Shown here in pieces: positions 8,521-17,500 of a stretch of DNA of 20,762 nt (its first letter is position 1; each line of letters begins with the position of its first letter). The translations under genes and the position numbers were made by a program. The notes beneath the pieces were generated by a model. It was given only the letters and a program-made list of their open reading frames with translations. It was not told the DNA's origin and made no database searches. The stretch lies in the NCBI GenBank assembly GCA_049999725.1, contig JBNGIS010009056.1, positions 1 through 20,762 on the forward strand, read 5' to 3'. This DNA comes from Haplomitrium mnioides. Its lineage: Eukaryota; Marchantiophyta; Haplomitriopsida; Calobryales.

Positions 8521-9138
8521 AAAAAGTAGGAAAGAGTTAGAGTTAATTTAGAACTACTTTTGAAAAAAGCTCCAAATGATAAGTTTCTTGAGAAAAAACA
8601 AAGATACTTTAGTAGATACTTTAGAATTTAAAATTGAAAGGCTAGCTTTGACCTAGGGTTAAAGAATCTCTAGGTCTTTATTAGTAGTAATTTGTTAGAC
8701 TAGTATATAAAGAGAGAGAAGAGAGAGCAAGGGGGCTTGGAATGGCTTGAGCTTAGACTTTATTTTCACACTTGGGGAGTTCATTCTTGGAGATACCATT
8801 GGTGAGGCGCTTGGAGGAGCTCTTGGAAGAGCTACTAAGAAGACTCATTGGAGGACAAGCACTTGAAGAGGGGTTTTCAAAAGAGTGAGAAGTTTGTTGA
8901 GAGTGAGAAAGGGTGAGAGCATAAGAGTGTTGAGAGATTTTTGGAGTAAAGAGTTTGACATTAAGCAAGAGATTGTATATTGAGTATTTCTCTTATGTAT
9001 ATTCTACAGGAATTCTTGGGTTTTGATGTGTGCAATCGTACTTCTTTCTTCTCTCATCTTAAATGTGTACTCAATATCAAAGTTACATGAGGAGAAACCG
9101 AGAAGTGAGTAGCTTTGTAGGTTGATGAGACAACAAAT
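8521..9138 (+). other. LTR-like or promoter-like stretch with TATATAAAG
   Basis: No gene is visible. On the plus strand, an AT-rich part is followed by TATATAAAGAGAG (8704-8716) and a purine-rich stretch, then ATTGTATATTGAG near 8970-8985 and TCTACAG at about 9003-9009. The layout (U3-like, TATA box, leader of about 300 nt) resembles a plant LTR or a 5' leader. A start TG at 8519-8520 is possible, but I find no matching 5-bp duplication and no partner LTR. A Ser-rich minus-strand frame (8753-8968) has no support as a gene. Confidence 0.3.
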
Positions 9139-9663
9139 CTATAGTAGAGCGTCATCGACAATGCCGAATTGTTGGGAAGAATGAATAATAACAAAAGACA
9201 GAAAGTCGTAAGTTGTAATGGCCGCAAAAGAAGAAACTATGCTAAAAATATCATCCTTGGTAAAGGGTTTCATATCATCATGCTTGCATTCCTTAAGGTT
9301 ATAAACGTAAGGAATATCAACAATAACTAAAGTGAAACATCAAGGTTTACTAATCCCTTCAATTGTCGAGTATTAGCCTCCTCATGGACTTGATAAAATT
9401 CTACATTGAGTCCATCAACATAGGACATTAAGTCCTTGTCTTGCTCTTCGAGCCCTCCTTCGATTAGAGTAGCACCAACTTCATTCTGTTGTCTTGCCTT
9501 CCACTCTCTTGCTTTTTAGCAATGGAGCAGAAATGTAGGGTGTAAGAGACAAGTGTCGGGGCTTGGTCTTCATCAATTGGGGCTTCTTTGACTCCTAAAT
9601 TTTTTTTCCTTTTAGTAGCGGCCATCAATTTTTGGTTTGCTGCCGTTTGAACATTTTATCTCC

Positions 9664-9880
9664 CTGTACAGAGCATGGATAAGCAAGTTAGATGAGAACA
9701 TTAAACATAAACTTTGAGTCAAATGCAAGGAAAGACTAAAGTCCATATACGCATAGACTATAAGGCCAAGCTAGTCTTGACTCTTGAGAGTCCATGCATG
9801 CATGGACTCTTCAACCTTTCAAAAAAATTCAATATCAAATTTAGAAACGAAATTGAAAAATAAGAAAAAAAAACACTTAC
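9664..9880 (-). other. Candidate GT-AG intron in the minus-strand pseudogene
   Basis: The minus strand has donor TTG|GTAAGTG at 9880/9881 and acceptor CTCTGTACAG|GG at 9664/9663. The intron is 217 nt, AT-rich at its 5' part, and interrupts the frame in phase 0. After the acceptor the frame soon hits a stop, consistent with later decay. No transcript evidence is available. Confidence 0.5.
9787..9810. repeat. 24-bp perfect palindrome centred on CATGCATG
   Basis: AGAGTCCATGCA pairs with its own reverse complement with no loop. It lies within the candidate intron of the pseudogene. The core CATGCATG equals the plant RY/Sph motif, but no function can be claimed here. Nearby words (ACGCATAGACT, GCATGGACT) recur in the minisatellite at 19014-19309. 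Confidence 0.75.
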
Positions 9881-10457
9881 CAATAATTTCTCAAAACTCA
9901 AATAAAACAATGACATCTTTGACTCTTTGGTGTGGATGGGATACTCCGTCTTTGCTTCTTCCCATGTTTTGGAGTACAACTTTGAGCAAAAAGACTTCAC
10001 CATCACCGCCAAAACCTTATTTCTCTCCAATTCTCGAAAAATTTCTTCAATCGAAATCTCTGTAGCTTTCGCACATTTCAAAAAAGAAATTTTGGTTTCC
10101 TCTGGAAGACCTTGAAGGGACCTCTAGGGTGTCCACTTCATGTCTTCTATTCTTAAAGATCCTTTGGCATTTGGTTTCTAGCTCTTCACAGTGTTCTTCT
10201 CCCACATCAAAAAAATTGTTATGTTTTCACTCCCATAGCTCTCTACCTCTAAACGCCAATTTGAACCAATTGTCTTGAGAAGTGACAGTCTTCTCAAGAG
10301 TAGACTTTGGCTTTATCTCCAAAGTCTGAAGCACTAACTCTCTTTTTAATTTTTCAGATAACACCATCATGCTCTCCATGTGTCTTTGTCAACCGGTGAA
10401 ATGAGGCGCTATGGAAGAATCCTTGAAATCGGAAGCAACATTGAAGCAATTCTCCAT

Positions 10458-11026
10458 TCTTAAGTGTTAAAGTACCCCAAAAGCAGCGGATCAACTCATA
10501 TCAATATGTAAGAGTGGATCGCCTAGACAATTCAATCCAAAGAGTGGAATTGGGACCCTGACAGGGAAGGAAGGGAGGCTCGCCAAGGGTACTGAGCAAG
10601 GAGGTGGAAGAGAGAGTGATACCAGAAGAGGAGGAAGTTACGGGTCTAGAGAAAGAAGGCAGAAGAGCGGGGCACTACTCAAAGATTTGACGATAGAAAG
10701 GAGAGGCCATAGGAAAGGCGAGGGGCTGCATCAAAAATTTTGTGACAAGCATCTAAAGTAGTAGCAAAGGAGATAGAAGGCGCCTAGCACGTCAAATGCA
10801 ATGACTAGAAGCAGAAGGGCGAAGGCGACGACCCTCGTGAGGCAACGACAACACTGGAGATTGGAGGGTGCTCCATTTTCCTCAACGTTGATGGGCTTCA
10901 CCCGGATTCGAATCCATTTCAGCCTTCTAAAAAATTGCGTGACGGTTTCAAAGAAAGTCTCGTCTCGGAAGAGGGGGAGGTCAAAATCGTTTCCAAAGGA
11001 ATGCGTGGACAAGGTCCCTTTAGGTA
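10458..11026. other. Intergenic stretch, no gene recognised
   Basis: Purine-rich plus strand between 10560 and 10760, then mixed sequence. Overlapping open frames of 83-100 codons on both strands (10731-11052) carry no motif and overlap each other, so I do not call a gene. No repeat or RNA gene is seen. Confidence 0.4.
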
Positions 11027-11780
11027 AGGTCAACTTTGGAAACCCAGATTAGTGCGGCAGTCCAACTTCCACTTGGAAAGCGGTGTTAGACGACGCACTG
11101 TGGAACCAAGTCAACTTCAGACTCAGGGTTCCGAGGTTAAATTCGGACTCCTAGTCCATGGAATACTTCAGACCCGCTCTACAGTCAACTTCGGAAACCC
11201 AAGTCAATGCAGTGGTCCAACTTCCACTTGGAAAGTAGCATCAAATGGTGCCCTACGGAACCAAGTCAACTTCAAACTCAGGGTTCCGAGGTTATCTTCA
11301 GACTCCGAGTCCGTGGAATACTTTGGACCCACTCTGTGGTCAACTTCAGAAACCTATGTCAGCATGGCGGTCCAACTTCCACTTGGAAAGCGAGGTCGGA
11401 CAATGCCCTACAGAACCAAGTCAACTTCGGACTCAAGGTTTTGAGGTTATCTTTGGACTCCCAGTCCGCGGAATACTTCAGACCCGCTCCACAGTCAACT
11501 TCGGAAACCGAAGTTAGCGTGGCAGTCCAACTTCCACTTGAAAAGCGGCGTCAGACGGCGTCTTGCGGAACCAAATCAACTTTGGACTCAAGGTTCCAAG
11601 GTTCTCTTCGGACTCCTAGTCCGCAAAATACTTGAAATCTGCTCCGTGGTCAACTTTGGAAACGTAGGTCAACTTCAAATGCAATGGTCAACTTCGGACT
11701 TTGTCATCCCACGGTTCGTTTTGGATTCACCTGCTCGCAGAGTACTTTGGACTTGTTTGCGGAATACTTTGGAATAGGCC
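11027..11780. repeat. 155-bp tandem repeat (satellite-like), four near-complete units plus partial ends
   Basis: Units begin with GTCCAACTTCCACTTGGAAA at 11060, 11215 and 11370, and with a variant at 11525, so the period is exactly 155 bp. A partial unit precedes them (from about 11027). Unit 4 is about 162 bp, and a degenerate partial unit follows from 11687. Within each unit the words GTCAACTTCGGAAAC and GGTTCCGAGGTT recur, hinting at shorter internal duplications around GTCAACTTCGGA. Because 155 is not a multiple of three, each frame rotates from unit to unit; that explains several overlapping similar open frames (11052-11777), which are not genes. Confidence 0.93.
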
Positions 11781-12642
11781 TCAGTGAACTTTGGAATTGA
11801 TTGTTAAACTTGGATCATTCCACAAATAGTCTGGATAGGTGTCACTGCGTCAAGAGACCATTGCTAACGGGAAAAACGACCACTACAAAGGGAAACAAAA
11901 ACGCAGGAAGATGGGAGCGTGGGGGGTATAGATTGATGCACTGTGACGTTGAGGGGGTTGGTATGCATGCAAACTAGAGGTGCACAAGCAATCTCAGATA
12001 AGAAGACACAACAAAGGAGGGAAGGGAGAATTCCAGTAAAGTTTCATTTAAAGCGAGTGGACTCGTGCAGAGGCTAGCAGAGGTGGAGGTGGACTGGAGG
12101 AGCGCTGAGAGTTGTTGGGTGGGGAGCTCTAGAGGCTCAGGCCATCCAAGTATACTCATTTCTGCAGGTGGACCAGCATTCGAAGGTGAATAGATACTTG
12201 AAGCTTAAGGGAGTTCTTTGTGTCTTGAATTGAGGAGAGGCCGCCAAGGGGGAATCGCGGGGTCGTCTCAACGTTTGTCTGTGCAGGAGCATCAAACCCA
12301 AGGATGCTCAGAGTGCGTTTATGATCTAATCTCTCAAATGGAGCTAAGCTGCGTTAGTGCCCACATACTACGGAGAAGATCCATTCGATGTTCGGGGTGG
12401 AGTGTGTGGCTAGCAGTCGAGAGGAGTGTCTTCCAAAGGTGGAAGTTAAAGAAGACCTCTTCCGAGCATGAGGAAGTGAATTCAGGGCTTCTCGCGAGGG
12501 AAGTTGAAAAACTATTTGGACGGGGTGCGTGGGTGGAAGATTGAAGGAAGGTTGGAGTTGTGGGTCGATGAGGAGAGAAGTCTGCTAGGAAGGTTAGATC
12601 TTGTGACATTGTGGGGAATACAATTTTGGCGGAGTGCAATGG
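11781..12642. other. Intergenic stretch, no convincing gene
   Basis: Contains a plus-strand open frame of 108 codons (12218-12544) and a minus-strand frame overlapping it (12334-12744). Neither shows a recognisable motif, and I reject both as genes. The plus strand is rich in G and A. No tandem repeat, RNA gene or LTR end is recognised. Confidence 0.4.
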
Positions 12643-12662
12643 GTGTGTGTGTGTGTGTGTGT
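12643..12662. repeat. (GT)10 microsatellite
   Basis: Ten uninterrupted GT dinucleotides on the plus strand. It explains the His-Thr run in the minus-strand open frame over it. Confidence 0.95.
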
Positions 12663-13140
12663 GGACATGTATGAATGTAATAGCTAGATTTTCTGTCTTT
12701 TTGTCTTTTTTGAAAAGCACTTTGGATTCGGAGTATACCGGCATTTCAGCTTGTCCGGAATTTGGGAAAACCTTGTGAATAAGGAGTCATGACTATTGAC
12801 ATTGCCTCTTGGTGTTCCGGATGTTGGATTTTGCTCCCATTTTGCACGTAAGATGTTTGGGTCCAATTTTGGATTCCTGAAATCTACTTCGGACTGCCAC
12901 AAGAAGTGCCTTGGACTTGTATGTGTGTATTTCAGAACTGTGTGTGAATAAGCAGAATTGATGTCGAAGTAATTATTGATTAGTGGAATGGCTTGTAAGG
13001 TAAAGAGGAACTACTTAAGACCTCAAAGAGATAACTTGCAATGGGGCCATCTCATAAAAGAACATGAGCCCCTATTTTGTCCGCTTATGCCTTCCAAAGT
13101 GGCACTTTTGGAGGTTAAGGCCTAAAGGATAGGCGTGACA
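12663..13140. other. Stretch upstream of element D, possible LTR region
   Basis: No gene is visible. A few words (CTTCGGACT, CTTGGACTTG near 12880-12920) echo the 155-bp repeat. The part just before 13141 could be the end of element D's 5' LTR, because a leader-like sequence and gag follow. The partner 3' LTR is hidden by the gap, so this cannot be tested here. Confidence 0.3.
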
Positions 13141-13150
13141 CTCATTTTTT

Positions 13151-13166
13151 GCGCTAGAAGGAGGGC
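13151..13166 (+). other. Possible primer-binding site or leader of element D
   Basis: GCGCTAGAAGGAGGGC follows TGACACTCATTTTTT, about 190 nt before the candidate gag ATG. The distance and the preceding CA are as expected for an LTR end plus primer-binding site. The usual leading TGG is not intact (TTG). I cannot name the tRNA with certainty, so this is a weak call. Confidence 0.25.
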
Positions 13167-13352
13167 AAAAGGTTTGCAAAAACCTGAGACGAACCTGAGA
13201 CCAAGTTATTATCTGGTGCACAACAAACCCCAAGGTCTTATTCGATATGGGTGAAAAGTTATGAGAAATAGAGCACCTTGTTGTGAGCTTGTTGAGGAAG
13301 AGTGGAGAGGGGGATCGACTTGTGGGTGAAGTTGGCTTTGCCTAGTATTGTG

Positions 13353-15062
13353 ATGGCCAACTCGGTACCTCCTTCTAGATTGAGAGTCTGATTCAAGTAC
13401 AAGTCCTTCAAAGGGCGTTTGAAAGACAACCTCGATGTCTGGCTTGACGATCTGGAAAATACCGCAACATCAAATGTGGAGAGCCATGTCAAAATCGGTA
13501 TCTTGCCAGCAGTCCTAAAGGGAGAGGCACAACCTTGGTACTAGGATCTACCCAACAATGTCAAAAGGGACTGAGGAGCATTCAAGGCCACATTTATTGC
13601 TAAATTATGAAGAATCGGAGAGGAAAAAGAGGCATTGATCAAGATGGATCAGCTCTAAATGAAGAGGAAGGAATCTGTGAGGAGATTCTTACAGAGATTC
13701 AAAAAAATGGCTCAGAAGCTGATTCTGCCAGCCACCGACGGAATGCTGATAGCATGGTTCCTCGAAGCCATGTCCAGAGGAATAGGGACTTGGGTAAGGC
13801 AGACAGACCCTCAGGCCCTAGAGGAGGTGGTTAGTGCAGCTCAATCCTATGTCAAGGCTGCGATCACTAGCTCCCGAAGGAAAACAAGAACGAAATATGA
13901 GTCTAGAGACTCTTCAGACACTTCCAACAGTAGAGAGGAGACGAGCGAGAGTTTTGTGTCCACCTTGGAGAGTGAGGGTGATTCGGAAAACAACAGCTCG
14001 GATGAAGACCGGGCATCCCGAAAAAAGAAAAAGAGAAAAGATCAAAAAAGAAAGAAGCAGACCAAAGAGCGAGAGGTACATCAGCGTAGAGAGGCCAAGA
14101 AAGGGAAATCAAAGAGGAGTGAACCCAAACCCAAATCGAGCAAAAAACTAGTAGGGAGGGATTGGATTGATGACCTGAGTGCAAAGATGGAAGCGATGAA
14201 TATCCTCCTTGCGGGGATCAAACCAGAAGGTCGTCCGCTCCCAACCAGGCGAGTCGGAGTGTGGTGCATCAGGTGCAATAAGCATGGCCACTCTCCTCAA
14301 GAATGCCCTGCAGAAAACAATGCCATACATTACGTGAGAGAAGAGGCACCGGACTTCATGAGGGAAGAAGTCGATTACGTGCTAGAAGAAGCTCTAGAGA
14401 CAGTGTACCAGATGAGTGGGGGACCTTGCACCATGCTTGGCAGACCTATGGGAGTGAGCGGCGGGAAGGGGAATGGGTGGGCTGCAACCATACCACCTTG
14501 GACAACCATTATGGTATGTTGGAATTGTGGCCAGTCTGGGCACATTTCCTCCAACTGCCATGAGCCCCGGAAGAGCAGTTATGGCCAACCACTAGCATTG
14601 TGTTTCCAATGTAGAAAAGAGGGGCATGTGGCTATCAATTGCCCTCTCAACCGAAGGCCCAATGTACCCCCTAACCTAGGCACAAACCCCCCTCCACCTA
14701 CGACAATCAATCTGATAGAATTGGAGAGGGAGGAAACATTCCGCCAGGTAAAGGAGGAAGAAGAAGTCGAGCTACCCTGTTGGAAAACCCCAACCCCTGA
14801 AGATTGCTACCGAGTGGTAACCCGAGCCGAAGCCAAGTCCAAGAAAAAGAGCCAACAGAAGGTTAAGAAAGGGACAGCTCAAGGGTCCTCATCGCGTAGC
14901 GATTCGGATTACCAGTGGGACAATCCGAAGTGGTTTTATCCCAAATAGCAAGACCATGTGAGAAGGCAGCTGGAGGCACTAGATGCGTTGGAAGAAGAGC
15001 AGATTGCAATCAAGACCCTGAAGGAGGTCCAAAAACAACAAGAAGAGCCAAAGACGTACGGG
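13353..15062 (+). pseudogene. Gag of element D with three CCHC zinc knuckles
   Basis: One frame runs from a likely ATG at 13353 (MANSVPPSRL) to about 15062, broken by stops at 13389, 13542, 13572, 13608, 13656 and 14946. The longest clean part is 13659-14948. The capsid-like region has VRRFLQRFKKMAQKL and GIGTWVRQTDPQALEEVV. It is followed by a Ser/Glu-rich then Lys/Arg-rich linker (13900-14150). Three complete CCHC knuckles follow: CIRCNKHGHSPQEC (14265-14306), CWNCGQSGHISSNC (14517-14558) and CFQCRKEGHVAINC (14601-14642). Beyond the TAG at 14946 the frame continues as QDHVRRQLEALDALEEEQ, so that stop is probably a mutated Gln codon and not the true gag end. Confidence 0.88.
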
Positions 15063-15980
15063 TGAAGAACACAACCCAAGAAAGAGAAGTAAAGCCAGTC
15101 CCCTACAACATTCAAATGAATGTGAGAGATTGCCCAATCACGGCCACAGTGAGCCAACTACTCAAAGATAGCCCCTTGTACAGACGGTAGCTCAGGGAAT
15201 TGCTGATGGGAGCCAATAGGAGGAGGAGGTTACCCCAAGTAGAAGCTCAAGCGGACTTGCAATTGGTGGGCGAAGATAAGGGAGCCCATGAAATTGACAT
15301 TCAGATAGCAGGGTGCACACTGTCACTAGTGCCCATGGATGGAGGGGTAGGGGTCAATATCATGGTGGAAGAGACCGCCTACAAATTGGGATTTAAAGAA
15401 TTCCAACCCACTATTAGGATTATGAGATTGGCAGATGGTTCCCGAATGAAACTTTTAGGCTCCCTACTCCGAGTGCCCACTTTCATCAAAGGCAAGGAAT
15501 TCAAATTGAACTACCTTGTTATGTGCCCAGCCACAGCCTCTCTCTACCTAGTGTTGATTGGAAGACCATGGTTGTACGGAGCTCGAGTTCTACACAATTG
15601 GGGGAATTCAAACTTGGAGTTTGGCCCTAAAAAAACAGTGGTGCACTATGGACCGATGTCGCACCTAAGGGAGACACAAGCGGAAGAAGAGAATGATAGT
15701 GAGTGGTCGGAAGAGGAGAAGGAATCAGAGTACCACTACATGGTCCAAATGGTTAGTAATGCCATAGAGGAAGATTTGTCTAGAGAAAGGATGGTGGCTG
15801 TTAACCAGATAGATTTAGCAGAGTGCATAGAGACAGAGCACAACCTAAAGAGACCAACCGAATATCCTGTAGGGGATGAGAATACTGAGGATGAAAGAAA
15901 AGAGAGGTCTGAAGTGCCTCATCGGATGCAAAAGGAAGAACCAAAAAAGTCTAAAGAGACTCCCCAGGCAGAAGGGGGTT
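15063..15980 (+). pseudogene. Retropepsin-like protease and spacer of element D
   Basis: The frame (2 modulo 3) resumes as VKNTTQEREVKPVPYNIQMN and passes a TAG at 15188-15190, probably a mutated Gln codon. It then reads the protease: PMDGGVGVNIM near 15330-15365 holds the catalytic Asp in a D-G-G variant of the usual D-S/T-G. RLADGSRMKLLGSL is the flap side, and LIGRPWLYGA with LHNWGN closes the fold. An acidic spacer (about 15670-15970) leads to RT. A one-base frame change falls in a G-run near 15975. Protease would process the Gag-Pol polyprotein. Confidence 0.83.
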
Positions 15981-17500
15981 GCGATTGGCAACCCTGATGC
16001 AAGAAGGCAGTGCACAATGGAGGAATGAGATGAGGGTAGTGCGTGAGTCACAGCACAAACCAATGGTTGTCCAGGAGGGACGGAAGTTCCATATTGGCTC
16101 TGATTTACCTGAAGCAACAGAGCGAGCATTCACCCATCTCTTTACCAATTTTAGCAATGCCTTTGCTTGGAGTCATGTGGATCTAAAGGGAGTCTCCAGA
16201 GAATTGAGAGAACATCGAATCAACCTTGAACCCGCGGCGATCCCAATAAGACAACACCAATACCAGATGAACCCCCGATTCTCCTTGCTGGTAAAGGAGG
16301 AAACCAATAAATTGCTGGAGGCAGATTTTATTTACCCTGTTTTGAATAGCGAATGGGTGTCTCCGCTGGAAGTGGTGCCCAAGAAGATCGTGCAAGATGG
16401 AGAACGAAAGATCAGTGTGTGCAAGGATTTTCGGAAACTAAATGATGCCACAAAAAAAGACCACTACCCATTGCCATTCACAGATGGGGTGGTGGATTTG
16501 GTTGTGGGGCAAGAAGTCTACAGCTTCTTGGATGGATATTTAGGATACAATCAGATCTGAATCCAGAAGGAGGATCAAATGAAGATGCCATTCACCACAG
16601 AATGAGGGGTGTTTGCCTTTCGAAGGATGCCTTTCAAACTCTGCAATGCACCCAGAACCTTTCAACGAATGATGATGAACATTTTCCATGATTACTTGAG
16701 AAAATTTCTGGAGATCTTCATCGATGATTTTGTGGTATACGGGAAACTCTGCAACCATGAGCGGGATGTGAGGCTCACCCTCCAACACTGCCAAGAAATA
16801 GGGCTGAAGTAGCACCTAGGAAAGTGCTTCTTTGGAGTGAAGGAAGGGATACTCCTCGGACACAAAATTTCTAGTCGAGGCATTGAGATAGACTAGGAAA
16901 AGATTGGAATTTGGATGAATGTGTCATTTCCCACCAACCTGAAGGAGGTGCAGAGCTTCTTGGGGTGTGTAGGCCACTATCGGAGATTCATTGATCAGTT
17001 TGACTCAATGGCCTTACCCCTCACAAAAATGACAAAGAGGGGCAATACATTTCAAGCCACCCCCAAGTGGCTGGCAAGCTTCCATGAGTTGAACAGACGA
17101 CTTGCAAGTGCCCCCATACTTGTGCCACCCAGTTGGGGAAAGAAATTCCATGCCATGATCGATGTATCCGACTTTTGTATCAGAGTAGTATTAAGCTAGA
17201 CAGATGAGAAGGGCAGGGACCATCCCATTTACTTTGCCAGCAGGTTGTTGACCCTTGCGGAGGAAAATTACTCTACCACCGATCGGGAGACCTTAGGGAT
17301 CATCTATGCATTAAAAAAATTCAGGCATTACCTTTTGCATTATAAAGTGATCTTTCTCACCGACCACAATGCCCTCAAGTATCTAGTGAATAAGCCTGAT
17401 GTGACAAGCCGGATTGCAAGGTGGGTGCTTCTCCTACATGAATTTGATTTTGAAGTACGGATCAAACCTAAGAAGAAACACAGCGATGTCGATTTCTTCC
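15979..17500 (+). pseudogene. Reverse transcriptase and RNase H of element D
   Basis: One frame (1 modulo 3) is interrupted by stops at 16558, 16603, 16810, 16894 and 17197. RT motifs in order are LLEADFIYPV, SEWVSPLEVVPKK, VCKDFRKLND, YSFLDGYLGYNQI (first catalytic Asp at 16531-16533), MPFKLCNAPRTFQRMM and the FIDD box at 16717-16728. Connection sequence EVQSFLGCVGHYRRFI follows. RNase H has IDVSDFCIRVVLS (usually D-A-S-D...G-A-V-L), TDRETLGIIYAL with the Glu, FLTDHNALKYL with the Asp, and a terminal HSDVDFFL. A frame change near 17500 leads into the integrase part. Confidence 0.9.

Larger units (their letters stand above)
9139..10457 (-). pseudogene. Interrupted pseudogene of unrecognised protein, with intron; possible methyltransferase-like segment
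   Basis: From the ATG at 10455-10457, one minus-strand frame reads for about 125 codons with only two stops (starting MENCFNVASDFKDSS). It includes the Glu-rich stretch EEHCEELETKCQRIF. A one-base shift in a T-run near 10083 leads to a clean 67-codon stretch (9881-10081, with EISIEEIFRELERNKV) that ends at a consensus GTAAGTG donor. After a 217-nt candidate intron, shorter pieces in shifting frames follow: EAPIDEDQAPTLVSYT, then LEEQDKDLMSYVDGL (about 9340-9530), then a 63-codon frame at 9142-9330. That last frame begins LVIVDIPYVYNLKECKHDDM. D-I-P-Y resembles the D-P-P-Y motif of amino-methyltransferases, but this is weak. I do not recognise the protein as a whole. Confidence 0.55.

Noticed and set aside
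8753-8968. Minus-strand Ser-rich 71-codon open frame
   Set aside because: It lies over a purine-rich plus-strand leader that gives Ser/Leu/Pro codons by composition alone; no motif or neighbour supports it.
11052-11777. Several overlapping plus-strand open frames of 79-142 codons with similar peptides (SNFHLES..., EPSQLQTQGSE)
   Set aside because: They are different frames of the 155-bp tandem repeat; a period not divisible by three gives repeated but frame-shifted peptides. No start context or motif supports a gene.
12218-12744. Plus-strand 108-codon frame and overlapping minus-strand 136-codon frame
   Set aside because: They overlap in opposite directions, lack motifs, and the minus-strand frame includes translation of a GT microsatellite.
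13903-14588. Minus-strand open frames over element D gag
   Set aside because: They are shadows of the gag frame, which has capsid-like and zinc-knuckle motifs on the plus strand.
14900-15200. Programmed stop readthrough or frameshift between gag and pol of element D
   Set aside because: Coding similarity continues past the TAG at 14946 in the same frame, and stops and shifts occur throughout pol. Ordinary decay explains the pattern; no slippery site plus structure is evident.
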